From assembly GCA_028023455.1 (NCBI GenBank), contig JAQFVV010006623.1:337501-401500 (forward strand): DNA of 64,000 bases. The letters run 5' to 3'. The notes beneath the pieces were generated by a model. That model did no database searches. It was not told where the DNA came from and was given only the letters and a program-made list of their open reading frames with translations. Below, piece after piece: positions 35,646 to 49,270 of this stretch; positions within the stretch are counted from its first letter, which is position 1; each line of letters opens with the position of its first letter. The position numbers and the translations under genes were made by a program. This stretch comes from Epiperipatus broadwayi (Eukaryota; Onychophora; Udeonychophora; Euonychophora; Peripatidae).

Positions 35646-38600
35646 AAACATTATTTGTATGTAAATGAAAATATATAAATGGATGAGATGATAACTTTAA
35701 TATGCCATATGAATTTAAAAACTATTTGTATCAAAATGAGAATTATAAAGATACGAAACAAAAATTTTAACATAACCTACAAACTTAAAATACCAATGAT
35801 ATCTAAATAAAGTTTATTTCAATAATTGATTTCTAATTATAACTGCATAAAATAAAAGTAATACTAATTCAGCCATGCTATCTCATTAATATCAATATAC
35901 TCTTACTAAATAAGTCAATTACAATAAGATTGAATTCTTAATAATAATGCAAAGATTTTATTATCTATAAATTTATGCACATTAATCTATCTGTAACAGG
36001 CTTATAAAACTTTCTTTTCTAGAATGTTATAAATTCATAACATTAAAGCATATATAAAATATAATACTTTAATATTAAACTATAACATAATGTACAAAAT
36101 TAATTAATCTACCATACCTCACCACTTTCACCAATTTATAATACTATAAAATAAAATCATTCCCAGTTGATGCTTATTCAAATACAATTAGCAATTCATT
36201 GCAAATTATTTTTCAATCTATTATGGCTAAGTTGTTAAACTTTAGCCTATAATTATTAAAATGTATGAAGATTATTAATGTTTTATTATGATCAAATATC
36301 AATATTAAAATGTAGTATTTAAACTAAATTTAAATATATTTAATGTAAATCACTCTATTTAATAAATTTTAAATATCAATTTTATTATGTATCATTACCA
36401 ATTCCATAACATAGTATGATTATGATCTCTATGAAAAATACTAACTTAATATAATATTCACCCAACAAATAATAATTTAAAATAAAAATATGCAAATCTC
36501 CAATTGTAATCCTCTTTATTTATCTTCACTAAATATTATATAGGGTATATAACTGAAACACAGGCTAAGTATTATATTAAGTATTATATTTGTATTTTAT
36601 AAATTATCAATTCATTTCAAACATAGTTTTTATCTTAATATAATTATTATATATAACTAACAAAATAATTATAATAAACTTCTAATTACTTATTAAATAT
36701 TTAAGAATGCTAAGCAATTAATTTATTATTATATAAAAATTTGTAATTGGTCCAGATAACAAATATTAAATTCACTACAAAGAACATGATATGTGGTTTG
36801 TCAAAATATGATAAATGAATAAATTTGCATTAAAGTTGAATAACAACCAAGCAAGTTTACTTATTTTAAATTAATTCAAAATTTATTAACAATGAATATA
36901 AATTTTAAAAAATATATGATAAATAAACCATAAGCATTTAATATATATATATATATGTGTGATTCATTTATCTTTTATACGATATGTTCTCAATTGAAAT
37001 TAATTTTAATTAAATAAGTGATTTTACATCAATCATTCACCTATAAAATGCTTAATCTAAAATATATTTAGGTAACACATAACATGTTGTAGTATGTATA
37101 TATTTTTTGAAATACAAAAAAGTCAATGACGTTCCTAACCTTTATAAAAAAAATAACTAATTGAAATAAAGTATGATAAACATGAGACTACCTATTCATT
37201 CACATTGTTTTAATAAAAAAAATACTTACTACATTGTAGTTCTTATAGACTTTTAATGTTTAAAGGTTATATTCAAAATTAATTTATAATCAATGAATAA
37301 AAAGACCATATTTTGAAATTAAATTATAATTAAGCTATGAAATATAAATTTGAATTTCGAAAAACTTAACTATTATATTCCATGCATATGAAATGAATCT
37401 TAACTTAAAATATAATACCATTTATATCAATAAATACTGTACAATTATATATTTAATAATAATAATAACAACAACAACAATATTAATAATAACAATAATA
37501 AATACTGCTATTGCTACTACTACATGTTGGGAAATAATCTGATTAATCATTCTCCAATATGATCCTTCAAAGTAATACCACAGTTCCAATATCTATATTT
37601 TAGAATTATAATTTGATATTTTATTACTCCAGATAAAAAAAGAAATATTATGAAAAATTATTCAATATGAAACACATCTTGTTAATTTTGATATTTTCCA
37701 AATATCAATGTTATCCTTTTTTATTAGTAGATATTTGATTTATATGATATTATAAGTGTACAAACACAAGTTGGCATCCATTATGGTACAATGTAAATAT
37801 CTTTTCATTTAGCAAGTATTTAATTTATAAAACATTATAAGTGAACAGACACTAGTTTCCATTCATGATGATGTAATGTAAAATTAACAAATTTATATCC
37901 TATATTGAAATATTTCATCAATCTCACAAAATTATATTGGCAGATGAAAATAATCTTTGTATACATTTTTATGTTGTTAGTATTTATATCCCATTATTGA
38001 AATTTAAACAATATTCATTTTTAGCAAAGAAATATTCAAATGGGTTTTTTAAACACAATTAATTACTTTTCACTTTTATAATAAATTATCATTACCCACA
38101 ATTTTTTGATAAGTCTGTCCAGCCTTTTGGACAAATATTACTTTTCTTACCTCATCATCTTATATAATTAAACAAAAAAATTTTAAAAATCAAAGAAAAT
38201 TATATGAACAAACTTAGGTTCACTTCTATCAAAGGCAAAATGTAAGAGAGGAAATTTAAACCAATCAGTTCTATTTATAATTTTTTAAATGACATCTGAG
38301 AAACTATGGTAACACTCTTTTATAACTGTGGTCAAATTTATATAGCATTTCCACAAATAAAAATTTATTACACAATAGTAATAACAAAATAAAAAAAAAT
38401 ATCATAATCATTATATATAATAAACATTATGCTTTTAAAAATGCAAATAATATTCTTTTACTTTAACATAAATGAAACAATTTAGACTACATTCTTACCA
38501 TACTGCATTGAAAATAGATATTTTATGCATACATTTCCAATATAATATTACATATATTATGCAAATAAAATAACAAACATACTTAAGACATTAAATATTC

Positions 38601-41600
38601 ATTTGTACTATTTGTAATCTACTATATGTGAAAGAAAAACATATAATAATAATAATAAATAATAATTTTATAAACTTTATTGTTTACATGTTCTTTTTTT
38701 TAATGAATGAAGTCAATTCATAAATTTTATATTATAATTAATAATAAATGTTTCTTGCTTCAATATTATTGTTGTCATAGTAGCATATTTCAATGCTCCC
38801 CCAGGTTAATATATTCATTATTAAAATCAAAGAAGAATTTTTTTTTATAATTGACATTTTACCATATATTGAAATTTATTTTAAATTTCAGTTGGCACAA
38901 TATATATGAACAAGAATAAAATATAAAACTTATTTTTACAGAAATTGATATCTTGAATTCTGTTTGTTTGATTTTTTTTAATTATTAAAGCTGTCTTTTT
39001 AAACAAATGTAATTTAAGTTGTTTACTTTCTCTGTAAGACTTAAAATTATTTAAAATAATAAATGTAGAATTTTTTTTAAAATATGGAGAGTTCTAAAAT
39101 TGGTCAAATGAATTTGTTTCTAAAAATTCTGAGTATATAAAATAAAACACTATATTGTCCTATATTATAAACAAGATATAGTATAAAAAGAAAAAAAACC
39201 TGTTTGGTCATGCAAATGCAGTATTGTAAAAAATAATGATTATAAAATGAACATAAATTATATTTAACCTATACTGTATATTAAATATGTTGGAAATTCT
39301 AGAATTTGTTATGAAATGCACTGACATATTTTAAATAAAATATAATAGAGATTGAACATAGAGAAACCATTCATTACTCATGTTATCTTATTACTTATAA
39401 AGAAAGAAAAAGTATAAAGAACTATACCATGATATCAAGAAATATAATAAAGCATGCTGTTATCTATATTAACTACAACTTACTCAAGTTCATTTTCCAT
39501 TTATAATTTGTTAGCAAAAGATCTTTATATATATATATAATAAGTAATAAAACGTGTTATAAATGTTCAATTGAATAATAAGATTAAAGAATAATATACT
39601 TTCCCTTTTATTTTCATAAAATTTTGAGTATTTGTAGCAGGAAAAAAACATATTTAATGTGTTAAGTATTATTTATAATTAAGATATAATATTAAAATAT
39701 CCGTATTTACTAACACTAATTAAAATACAATATGTGGTTAATAAATATTCATATAAATAACTCAATGTAAATGGAATTCTGAGTTTGTAAAATGGACAAA
39801 ACAACTGTAAAAAGAAACAAAGTAAGAAATACAATTGCTTGGTCATGCAGGTCAAGACATAGTGTTTATAATATAATGTTAATTTTTGATTTAGGATCAA
39901 TGGAATGATTTAACAATTTAAAAGAAGTTCAACTTTAATAGCATCTATATAAGAGATTGAACCATATTTTGGAGAAAGTAAAAATAGTTAAACTCAATTC
40001 AGAGTCTAATTTATAATTTAAATATGTAAACATAAAATTATATACGGATCATTAAAATCAGAAGAAAGTATGTAAAAGTAATATATATTTCTAAGTGAGA
40101 AGTTTGCAATACATGCATTTTTTAAAAAAAAGTTATATATATTTATTTAATTTCTTCCTATCATTTTTGCATTTATATCACAATCAAGTTGTTGTTTTTT
40201 TTTAAAAAAAAAACATGTTTATTTTTTTTTCTTTTTAAATTATCCTTGAAATTTTATCTAGTCTACTAAAGTTCTTCAGAAAGAAAATAAAAAAAGAAAA
40301 AGAGTTAGCGTATATTACACTAATTATTTCTGGAAATTAAACCATGAATAAGAGATGTGCATACTGGATAGTAATACATTTCTCAAAAGAAGATGAAGGT
40401 CTAAGGGATGCAGTTACATTGAATATAACATTGTATGGATGTATTTCCATTGGATCAACAAAGTAAAGAGAATATAGAATTACAGACTTCCTAAAAGCAG
40501 CTCACAATTAATTTGAACTTGGTTTTGTGAGAATGATGTTATAAAGATTGTATTAAAAGGAAACTTTGAATATTTTCATTCAAAGTTTGGTTGTTTTAAA
40601 ATCTTTTTAAAAGAAAGATTTGCTGAAGAAAGATTAAAATACATTATTATAAATATCAAAACAAAAACATACTAAAGAACCAGAGTAAAATATAAATAAT
40701 TGTATTTATGTTTCATGAACTATTTGTGTAGTTATTGTAAAACTCATCCATAACTTTTTATTTATCATTGGGGAGAGGGAAAAGATAACTAATGTTGCAA
40801 TATAATTTAGATATTTTTAAAGAATAAATAACAATAAACATGGTTAAAGTTAAAATGCCATCCAAAATTTGAAGTCTCTTACAAAATATAGAATAGATGC
40901 AAATTTATTTTTGCTGCTTTTTTTATTTACAAATCAGATATCAATACTACTCTACATTAGAATTCATATAACTGTTATAATTGTGGTGATTTATCTATCT
41001 AATAAGTTTAATCATTTAAATACATTTGTAATATAATTCTCTTTTTCCTCTAACGGCATAAATGAAGAAAATTATAGATTTGAAATTAAATAAATATTTT
41101 AATTTTTTCTAGATTATAACATTTTTATAACATTTTATTCATAACAACTTTCTGACTATAATTAAAATTTATCCTATGTCTCTTAGATTAATCAATTTAC
41201 AATTATTCTAAAGTAATATTTTTTACAAAAGTAAAAATACAATAAAGATATTATTTTATTTAAAGTGTTATTTCTTTAAGTAAAATCATTTACATTTTTT
41301 TAAAATCTGTGTTTTGTTTTACAAAATTAGACACCCCGGTGATTTGTACAGTTTAATATAATTCAATATATGCATTAGGAACAGTGACAATTCAATTTAT
41401 TTATTCTTTTACAGAGATAAGCTTGATTCATTAACGAAAATTAGATGGTAAATGGCATCCAAATTCCCACATTAGTTACTGATTATTGGATTTCATCAAT
41501 GAAAAGTATTTGACTTACTTCAGCCATCTTCACTTTATTTATGTTATCAAAGTGAATGATCTGAAATGCAAAAGTCCCCTAAGAGTTTGAATCCAAGATA

Positions 41601-42274
41601 ATTTGCTTGAAAAGCCTGACATTATATTACTGAATACATATTTTATTTATCATAATTTTATTTTTACTGTAGTTACTATTGATTCTTTGACAATGATGAT
41701 ATATGCATATAAAACAAACACATTATTGTTTCTGCCTACTTTTAATGTCTGTATTAATAGCAATATTGATTCTGTTCCAATTGCTCAAGATTATGATAGT
41801 TGCTTCTCATTAATGAAGACATATATGATATCTAGTTTGAAGATTTGAATGTGGTACTGCCACCATTACTATAGCTTATAGAAAAATTCATCTGGATTTA
41901 TCTCAATATAGAAATTAAAATAAAGCAGAAGAAATTAAGAGATATATCATTTGATACACATCACCATAATTATAAGCATATTTTGAAAATAATAACTATC
42001 TAAAAATTATATTTTCATTTAGTTTTATTATGTTTTTTTTTTAATCAACGTCTTTTATTTATTTAAAAAGAAATCAAAAATTATATGTACTTGTTTTATT
42101 GGGGTTTTTTTTGTATATATATATATTAAAAGATCTATTAAAAACCAGTCAACACTGAGACAATACCAATATAGATAACAATCAACAATCTCAAACCATT
42201 GTCAAGGCAACTTCCTTTTAACAATAAAATATGAATGTTGTATATATTTTTAATACTTATATTTATAAAAGTTT
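35646..42274. other. Long gene-free AT-rich region
   Basis: No coding region, transposon end or RNA gene was recognised across 6.6 kb. Small features only: (AT)n near 36942, AAT/AAC triplets at 37455-37503, a two-unit repeat at 37725-37887, and a faint duplication between 39200-39360 and 39840-39965 (TTGGTCATGCA and GAGATTGAAC landmarks). Open frames at 39679-39900 and 41603-41848 look like chance. Confidence 0.5.
37725..37887 (+). repeat. Two-unit degenerate tandem repeat, ~87 bp
   Basis: Two units share ATTTAATTTATA, CATTATAAGTG, ACAAACAC/ACAGACAC, a CCATTATGGT/CCATTCATGATG segment and AATGTAAA. Confidence 0.55.
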
Positions 42275-42535
42275 TGGATATAAATACTTCATGGAACAAT
42301 CATGTCCAAATACATTACTAGGGCAAATTGCAACCAGATTCTAAAGAATCATTTTTAAATATCATTTTTAAATAAACTTTCAAATATTTTTAACATTTCA
42401 TATATTAATATCAATCCATTTTAAAAGACTAAACACATTTGCAAGTTTATTTTTAAATGATTTTTTAGAATCTGCTTGCAATTTATCCCAATAATGTATT
42501 CAGAGTGATTGTTCCATGAAAATATTTATATTCCT
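42275..42535. mobile_element. Foldback element, ~260 bp
   Basis: The left arm (about 42275-42390) and right arm (about 42440-42535) are reverse complements at about 85%. Paired landmarks are CATGGAACAATCATG against GTGATTGTTCCATG and GATTCTAAAGAATC against a GATTTTTTAGAATC-type sequence. It has no coding capacity. Target duplications are not evident. Confidence 0.75.
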
Positions 42536-45500
42536 AGATGTTACATATTTGATCAGCAGTAAAAGTCATTTATGTGTGATTAAAATTATTATTATTTAAA
42601 AGTTTTGGATGAATATATTTTCTAGAGCAACTTTTTTGTTTTTTATTTTATATTTTTTTCTTTTAGTTATTTTTTTTTTTTACCTTATTAAATCCAATAT
42701 TATTTTCTGGTTACTGGAATTATATCCACATCCAACATTTGCAATTTGTAAGTGTTGTGGCTATTAAAAAACTTATTTTTGTTGTAGATCATTTATAATT
42801 TTTTAAGATGCTCTCAACATTGAGCTTCTAAACTGTTAAATCATTCCATTGATCCCATTCCAAAAATTAACATTATAAATACACATTTCATAAATATATT
42901 TTTATTGTTTATGATGAATCCACATTTTACAAACCATGTAATATATAGAGTAAGATCAGGAAACATGTCTTATATAGATTAAATCATTTGTACACTTTGA
43001 TCATACGTTTCAAATTAATAATCATTTTGTTGCAAACTTATTACCATAAGCCCTCAAAACACAATTTAGTAGGTACAACATAATTTTCTTATTTCTGTGA
43101 GATAAGTCACATGTGTGTAAAGGATTTAATCAGTATTGTATTATGTAATATCTTGAAAATATATTATAAATATATTAGTATACAATTATATTATTTTATG
43201 AAATAACAGACTAGTTCATGAAAAAACTTGGCCAACATTTTAAATATTTTTGACATGTTACATTAAACAAGGTTTTAATATTTGGGTTATTTTATAAATC
43301 ACTATAGTCTATTGCTATTTAATGTTTAATATTTAGATCAATCTTAAGTCATTATTGATTATTGTTACTTTATTAGTGCATAAAATCTTTATTTAAATAT
43401 AAAGCATTGTATATCTACTTTTATTTTTCATGATTTTTTTTATTTTATTTTGTAAGTAATGGGAATTATGTCAGAGAATCTGAGTGAAAGACAAACAAAG
43501 TTGATTGTGAAACATGTTGAAGAACTAATAATACTGGAAAAGAATGCCCAGTTTGATATGATTATGTTTGATACTGCTTTTTTCAATTCATCTTATCCAT
43601 TTCAACGATCAATTAAATTTCACTTATTTCAAGTTATCATAATCGTGTGAATGTACATAGTAATTTGTACAAGACTGATGAAAATTTTCTTGTATATTAT
43701 AAGTAATATAGACTACCTTGGTGAATAGACTCTCCAATGATTGTTCATGGTTCCTTTTTTAAAAAATAGCTGTATATGGTAACAATTATTTAAATGGTCC
43801 ACATAATTTTTGGAAAGCATTTGTCAACATTGGCATCATTCAGGATTTGTATGCTATCTATGTCACAGTGTCTGGGAGAAGTTTCAAGAATTTCATAACA
43901 TTGATTGAAGGAAATTTTTAGCACCTAAAAGATTCAACATAACTCATTGTATCAAACTTATCTTGCTGATGATCAAATCATTTCTGATGTAATAAATTTT
44001 TAGATATATTGACAAAGCAGTGACAAATACTTATTTCTGAATTCTAAAATCTTTTTGGTATTTTAAGTCTTCCAATATTGCTTCAGGATCTGCTTTCTTC
44101 TCTTTACACAAACTTCCAGCCATATTTTAATATGTGTAAAATAAATAAAAAAAGAAAGAGAGAATGAAAAATAAACATGCAATATTGTATGCCAAAAGTT
44201 TAGCCTATGTTGTATATGCAGCTTAAAGCTGCAAATCCAATATTTACTAATATATCAGATGTTAATGGAAATATGTATTGGGGTGACTGATACCCATGTT
44301 TTAACTTAGTAAAACAATTTAATATTATGGTCAATAAAATTAATAGATTAGTGAGAGTAGCTTTAATAATCAGATATAGATTTCAAGGATTATATGATTT
44401 TACCATTTTCTTATTTTAATACTTTTTTATATAATTGGCTTCTTTATCAGTTACAGAATATCCCTACAAATGATTTTGGGATAACATGAAATCATGATAG
44501 TATTTTTTAACCTAGTTGCCAATATTATGATTTATTTGATTGAATTAGATGAAGCATTTATATTTTGATGTTTGTAATTCATAATTAATTTTAATGATGT
44601 TAGGTAATTCAATTTTTGAAAGCAAACCAATAAACTTCATGCATATTAATCTCATTTGTTTTAAGATTAATTTTTTTGAAAGCATAAGTGTGTTTACTGC
44701 AGTTGTAGAGTAATGGAACCAAGAATTATCCTGGATCAAAGTTTCATTCTATAATTTCTGGTGCTTGAATATTAAATGACTTTTCAAGCAATGAGCCATT
44801 TGGGTTTTAATATAAAATTTGATTGAATAATATATTAAATAAAACTCTTAATTTAATTGAATGAAACTGTTCAATTTGCTATCTGAAGTGTCATATGATT
44901 GTAAGATCAACTAATCATATGATTATTAAATTTTAAGTAACTGCAATGATAATAAGCAAAAAAAAAAAAAAGATTATAGTTTGACTTTTTGAAAAAGAAC
45001 TGTTTAAATTGCATTTGATATTCTAATCAAGTGAACATACTATAAAAATTAGATGATTCATATATCATAATAATTTTTATTTTTTTTTATAATTAAACTA
45101 TTTTTTTTAAAAAATTACTAATAAATAAAATATTTTTATTTTAAAAATTTTGATTTATAATTTAAATTATAAAAATCATACTTCAGGTAAGCGAATGAAA
45201 CTGCTCAATCTGCCACTAGAGATGGTCCAATATTGCACGACCCTTCCGAGCAAACAATTATAGGATTACTTAATAATCAACAATCATTTATAAGCATTAT
45301 ATCATTTTTTAATTATCAACTATCATTTATAAATATTAAATCATTTTTAATTCATATTAAATTCTCCATGTTAAATTCTCATTTTCCTATGTTAAAAAAA
45401 CAGTGATTTTATTAGGGGGAGGGGTATATTTTTAGATTATTCAATTTGATGGTGAAATTCAAAAAATGAAATCATCACTTAAAAAAAAATTATTAGTTAA

Positions 45501-46742
45501 AAAATAAGGGTTTTATTTTGTTTACAATTTCTACTTTAAATTGTTTTTAGAGTAATTAATAAATAAATAGTTAATCTATATGAGAGGTCTTTATATGTAG
45601 CTCAGCAGTTAATTAATCTTATCTGCAGAAAAATGGTTTATATGAAGCTCAACAATATAGGACTTGAAATTTGTAATGAAAATACATAAGTAATAAAAGA
45701 AATACACTCCAAATAAAAAGTTAATAGAAGGAATGCTTGAGAACAGCATGTTAATCTTTTAAATTTAAAGTAATGAAAAATAAGAATTGTAATGGTTAAC
45801 AATATTTTAAGAGGATAAGGTTATTGCTTGACCTATTAAAATAAAGATTACAAGCTTGTTCAATTTCTGTTTAGAATATTCTATTGTATTTTAATATTTA
45901 GTAAAATATGACTATTGATATCCCAGATACCATTTAAATGTTGATTAAGAATTTTAAGTGCACAACAACTTTAGATTAGGAATAATAGTGACATGATATA
46001 TCACTATATGAGATAATATACACTGAGTATAGTATTAATTTGTGAATTTGATATTAGCCTTCTAATAATCATTTATAAATTGTTAACTAAAGTAATTAAA
46101 TGTAATTTGAAGATCAATGAATACAATATTGTGTGGAAACCTGAAATGATTCATGTACCAGTGATCTGTGAAAAATAAGTTTGATATTCTTATTAGAACT
46201 GTTCTTTATTTTACCTATCAGTGCTTAATATTATAAAATTATATTGCTTTATATAATGAGAATATACATGTATCCATTTGTTATATCTAATTGTAGATAT
46301 TTTTTATCTATCATTTTATCCATTTATGTGTGTCAGGTGTTTATAAATTAATAATGATGAACTTGTTATAAGCCAATTTAAGATGATGCCAAAAAATTAT
46401 GGGTTTCACATTTAGAAATAAAATTTATTGAAAGAAAGAAAATAAATAAATTATTCGATGTTTTAAATTGATGAGTTTAGGAAATGAATAAATCAAATTG
46501 AGCTCATATAATTAGAATTAGAAATGTTAAAGACAATGATTGAATAGAAATTAAATTTGGCTGACTTATGATGAGCATTAAAAGAAACTATTCTAGCTGT
46601 ATTAAGAAAAAGGTAGATAGAAGGAAATAGTAACAATAGCTGAAAGTAGCCTGAGGATTTATTTGGAATTACCATTTGATATCCATTGATTTTTCAAGTT
46701 TTCACAGATGCCTGTAAAGTAGAGTAATATAGAATGAATATG
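42536..46742. other. Intergenic AT-rich DNA
   Basis: No gene is supported. A frame of 63 codons at 43459-43650 begins MGIMSENLSERQTKLIVKHV and might be an exon, but nothing supports it beyond composition. GAATGAAACTG-TCAATTTGCT-like sequence occurs at about 44860 and again at about 45195 (GAATGAAACTGCTCAATCTG), a faint short repeat. Confidence 0.45.
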
Positions 46743-48890
46743 GTGTAACGGGCACATACGCCGTTACATTATTTTTTAAAAATTGAGACATTGAAAAGTT
46801 CGCTTTTAAAAACTTCTTTTTTTTTAAGACATAAATATTGAAAATTAAAAATCATCTAAACTCTAATATATATAAAATTGCACAGATGAAAAAAATTATT
46901 AAAATAAAACTTTATTAAAAATAGAAAAAGTATTTTAAAAGCAAAAACTTAAAGTTTGGAAAACAAATTAATTAATGTTATTGAAAAATGGAAATGATTG
47001 TTTTAATTAGTCAAAGTGAACTAGCCCTTGGGCATTTAAATGTATAAGCAATAGTCAGATAGGAAAACAATAGAAACTAATAGCAAATAAAAAGAAATCC
47101 CTTAGGAATCAGACCTCAACGAAAGGGTCTTCATCATCATGATGTAATGTTGAGTTAATCCGCAAAATTAATATAAAAGGAAAGGTTTGGAAATAAAAAA
47201 TTAATTAGAGGAAGAGATGTATGGCAGCAGTGGTGATATGTATTAGTGTGGACTTGGGGTGAAGGGATTGAAAGATGCACTTTCAATTCCTTCAATGGTT
47301 ATAAAAAAAAAGAAAAAAGAGAAACAACCGATCGTTTTCTACATTAAGGACCAGCTAAAGTAAAAGACCTCTGGATAAGTAAAAACAATGGCTAACTGGG
47401 TACCAATATCTTCAGGATGGCGTGGGAATTCCCATTCAAAATTACAAACAACTACAAATTATGGACCTTTTAAAACTGTAAGAACTTTAGATAATTCATA
47501 AACATTAAATTAAAAACTTTCCATATTTAAAATAATTGCAATAGAATCCTATCTGACCAACTTTATTTATTAATAAGTAATTTTAATTTGATGTATTTCT
47601 TTTGTAAAATCATTTCCATTTTTTTTTTTTGTTCTTTTAAGTTTTTATGATTTCTGTTTTTCGTTAAATTAAATTATATAAATGTTAAACTTAAGTCAGG
47701 CATGAATGGTTTTATAGATTTGTAAAGTTATATTAGGGGAGGGTAATCTTAGGTTATTTGTTTCGTAGTTGGATTCAGTCAATGGATTGGATATATTAGA
47801 GTAATTAGTAGGTGTATTATGAGATTCGCTATGGGAAGAATCGCTTTATATGCCACACACTTCCTTTTTGCCTATGGAATGCGATCGTAAGTCAGCAAAA
47901 TGACCGTAGTCCTTTCCTATGGAGTTTTTTTTTATTGCTCTTCTCATCAGATAGATGTAGTATTCCTATCTGATGAGAGGCAAATTCTTCTCTTAACCTA
48001 TTTTGTGCTGCCATATTTGTGTTACATTGAATGCATCGATATATCAGATGGATTGATGTTGGTTTAACTGCGAACTTTTGGCCTAAGGTTAAATAAGGAT
48101 AGAATATTTTCTTTTCAAATGCAAATCTATGTAGTCTATTCATACTCGACACTCTAAATAAAAATGCATTAAATTTAAGTTGGGTATAGATGCTTGCATG
48201 GATTCGTTATCGGTTAATTGTGTTTTTGGTTTTCATATTTGATCAAAATATATAGAAATTCAGTAAATAATGATACCTTACGGTAAGTATCTAAAATGTA
48301 TTTATTCGGATGTCTTTTAAGTTATTGGTGTCAATGCGGCATCTTATGATGAATGCCACTGGGTTTCTTATAAATTTTCCTCTTCAATTCCACCAATGAT
48401 TTTATGTTTTGATCATTTATGTTTATTTTGAAATGTTTTTAACCGTGTAATCTGTGTAACCAATCTATACTCAACAATATAAAACAAGCTTTTATAAACC
48501 CATCTGTGCGAACTTATAAAAATTAAAATGTAAATTATAATCTAAAATCAAAGTTAAAAATGTAAGTTAAATTTTAAAATGTAAAACTGATACTAAAATA
48601 ATTTTAAATATTATATATGTGCGTAAATAAATGTTTGTGTGTATAATTACTGGCAGTGGCTTATTTTTATATATATATATTCTTAGATAAGAAGTTATTA
48701 TAAAATATAAATCTCTGCTATTCCACTGAGCTAGTGACAATGGGATAATGACCGGATATTAAAATATATAAAATATTTTTTTTAACTTACGTATCTGCCT
48801 ACTTTATAAATTTTCTAGGTTCAAATGCCTAGTGGCACTTTGTAGTGTAGATATGTTAAGTTATATTCTCCGGATCGTTATAATGGATAA
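46743..48890. repeat. Unclassified ~2.1-kb interspersed repeat, copy 1
   Basis: This block is homologous, in inverted orientation, to 53500-55448. The left edge is a hairpin, TGTAACGG ... CCGTTACA (46744-46768). Similar blocks are found at 46990-47040, 47620-47770, 47890-48150 and 48790-48880. A 13-bp perfect inverted repeat, TCTCATCAGATAG/CTATCTGATGAGA, lies at about 47943-47979. The 86-codon frame at 47892-48152 (minus strand) is only partly conserved in copy 2 and is interrupted there, so I do not treat it as a gene. TG...CA-like edges could mean an LTR, but no poly(A) signal arrangement or primer site was found. Confidence 0.7.
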
Positions 48891-48934
48891 CACTGATATA
48901 GTTTTAGTTATTGATAAATTATTTACAAGAATCA

Positions 48935-49270
48935 GTATAGAAATAAAAATCATTAGAAATAGATCCATGTATTCAAAAAACCTAAAGCTATTAATCTGCT
49001 TATTTGATCATAAGTTAGCTTAAGGTTGTTAGACAAGACAATTGGATAACAAATTGAACAAAGCTAAAATAAAAAGAGGGATTATGATCATTTACAGAGG
49101 CTGATGTATGCTTGTACAAGAATTAAAAAATGATATAGAAATAATAAAATAGACCATATATTCAAAAAAACTTAAAGCTATTAATCAGCTTATTTATCAG
49201 ATATTAGCTTAAGATCGTTAGACATGAAAATTGGATAACAAATTGAACAAAGACTGTGTAAAATAAAAAT
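48935..49270 (+). repeat. Two-unit direct repeat, ~195-bp offset
   Basis: Landmarks ATTCAAAAAACCTAAAGCTA, then CTGCTTATTTGATCA, TTAGACAAGACAATTGGATA and ACAAATTGAACAAAG recur as ATTCAAAAAAACTTAAAGCT, CAGCTTATTTATCA, TTAGACATGAAAATTGGATA and ACAAATTGAACAAAG about 195 bases on. No intact frame spans either unit. Confidence 0.8.

Noticed and set aside
35418-35678. Frames with Ile/Asn/Tyr/His runs
   Set aside because: Translations of the compound triplet microsatellite; only the LINE part left of 35478 (minus strand) is real homology.
43459-43650. 63-codon frame with a charged N-terminus
   Set aside because: Composition is suggestive but there is no splice evidence or family similarity, so it is only mentioned in the intergenic entry.
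47892-48152. 86-codon minus-strand frame, partly conserved at 53936-54139
   Set aside because: Lies in a non-coding interspersed repeat; the second copy diverges and is shorter, with no sign of selection on the frame.
48820-48850. tRNA or tRNA-derived SINE B box (GGTTCAAAT-like)
   Set aside because: No matching A box or cloverleaf could be drawn; it belongs to the edge of the 2-kb repeat.
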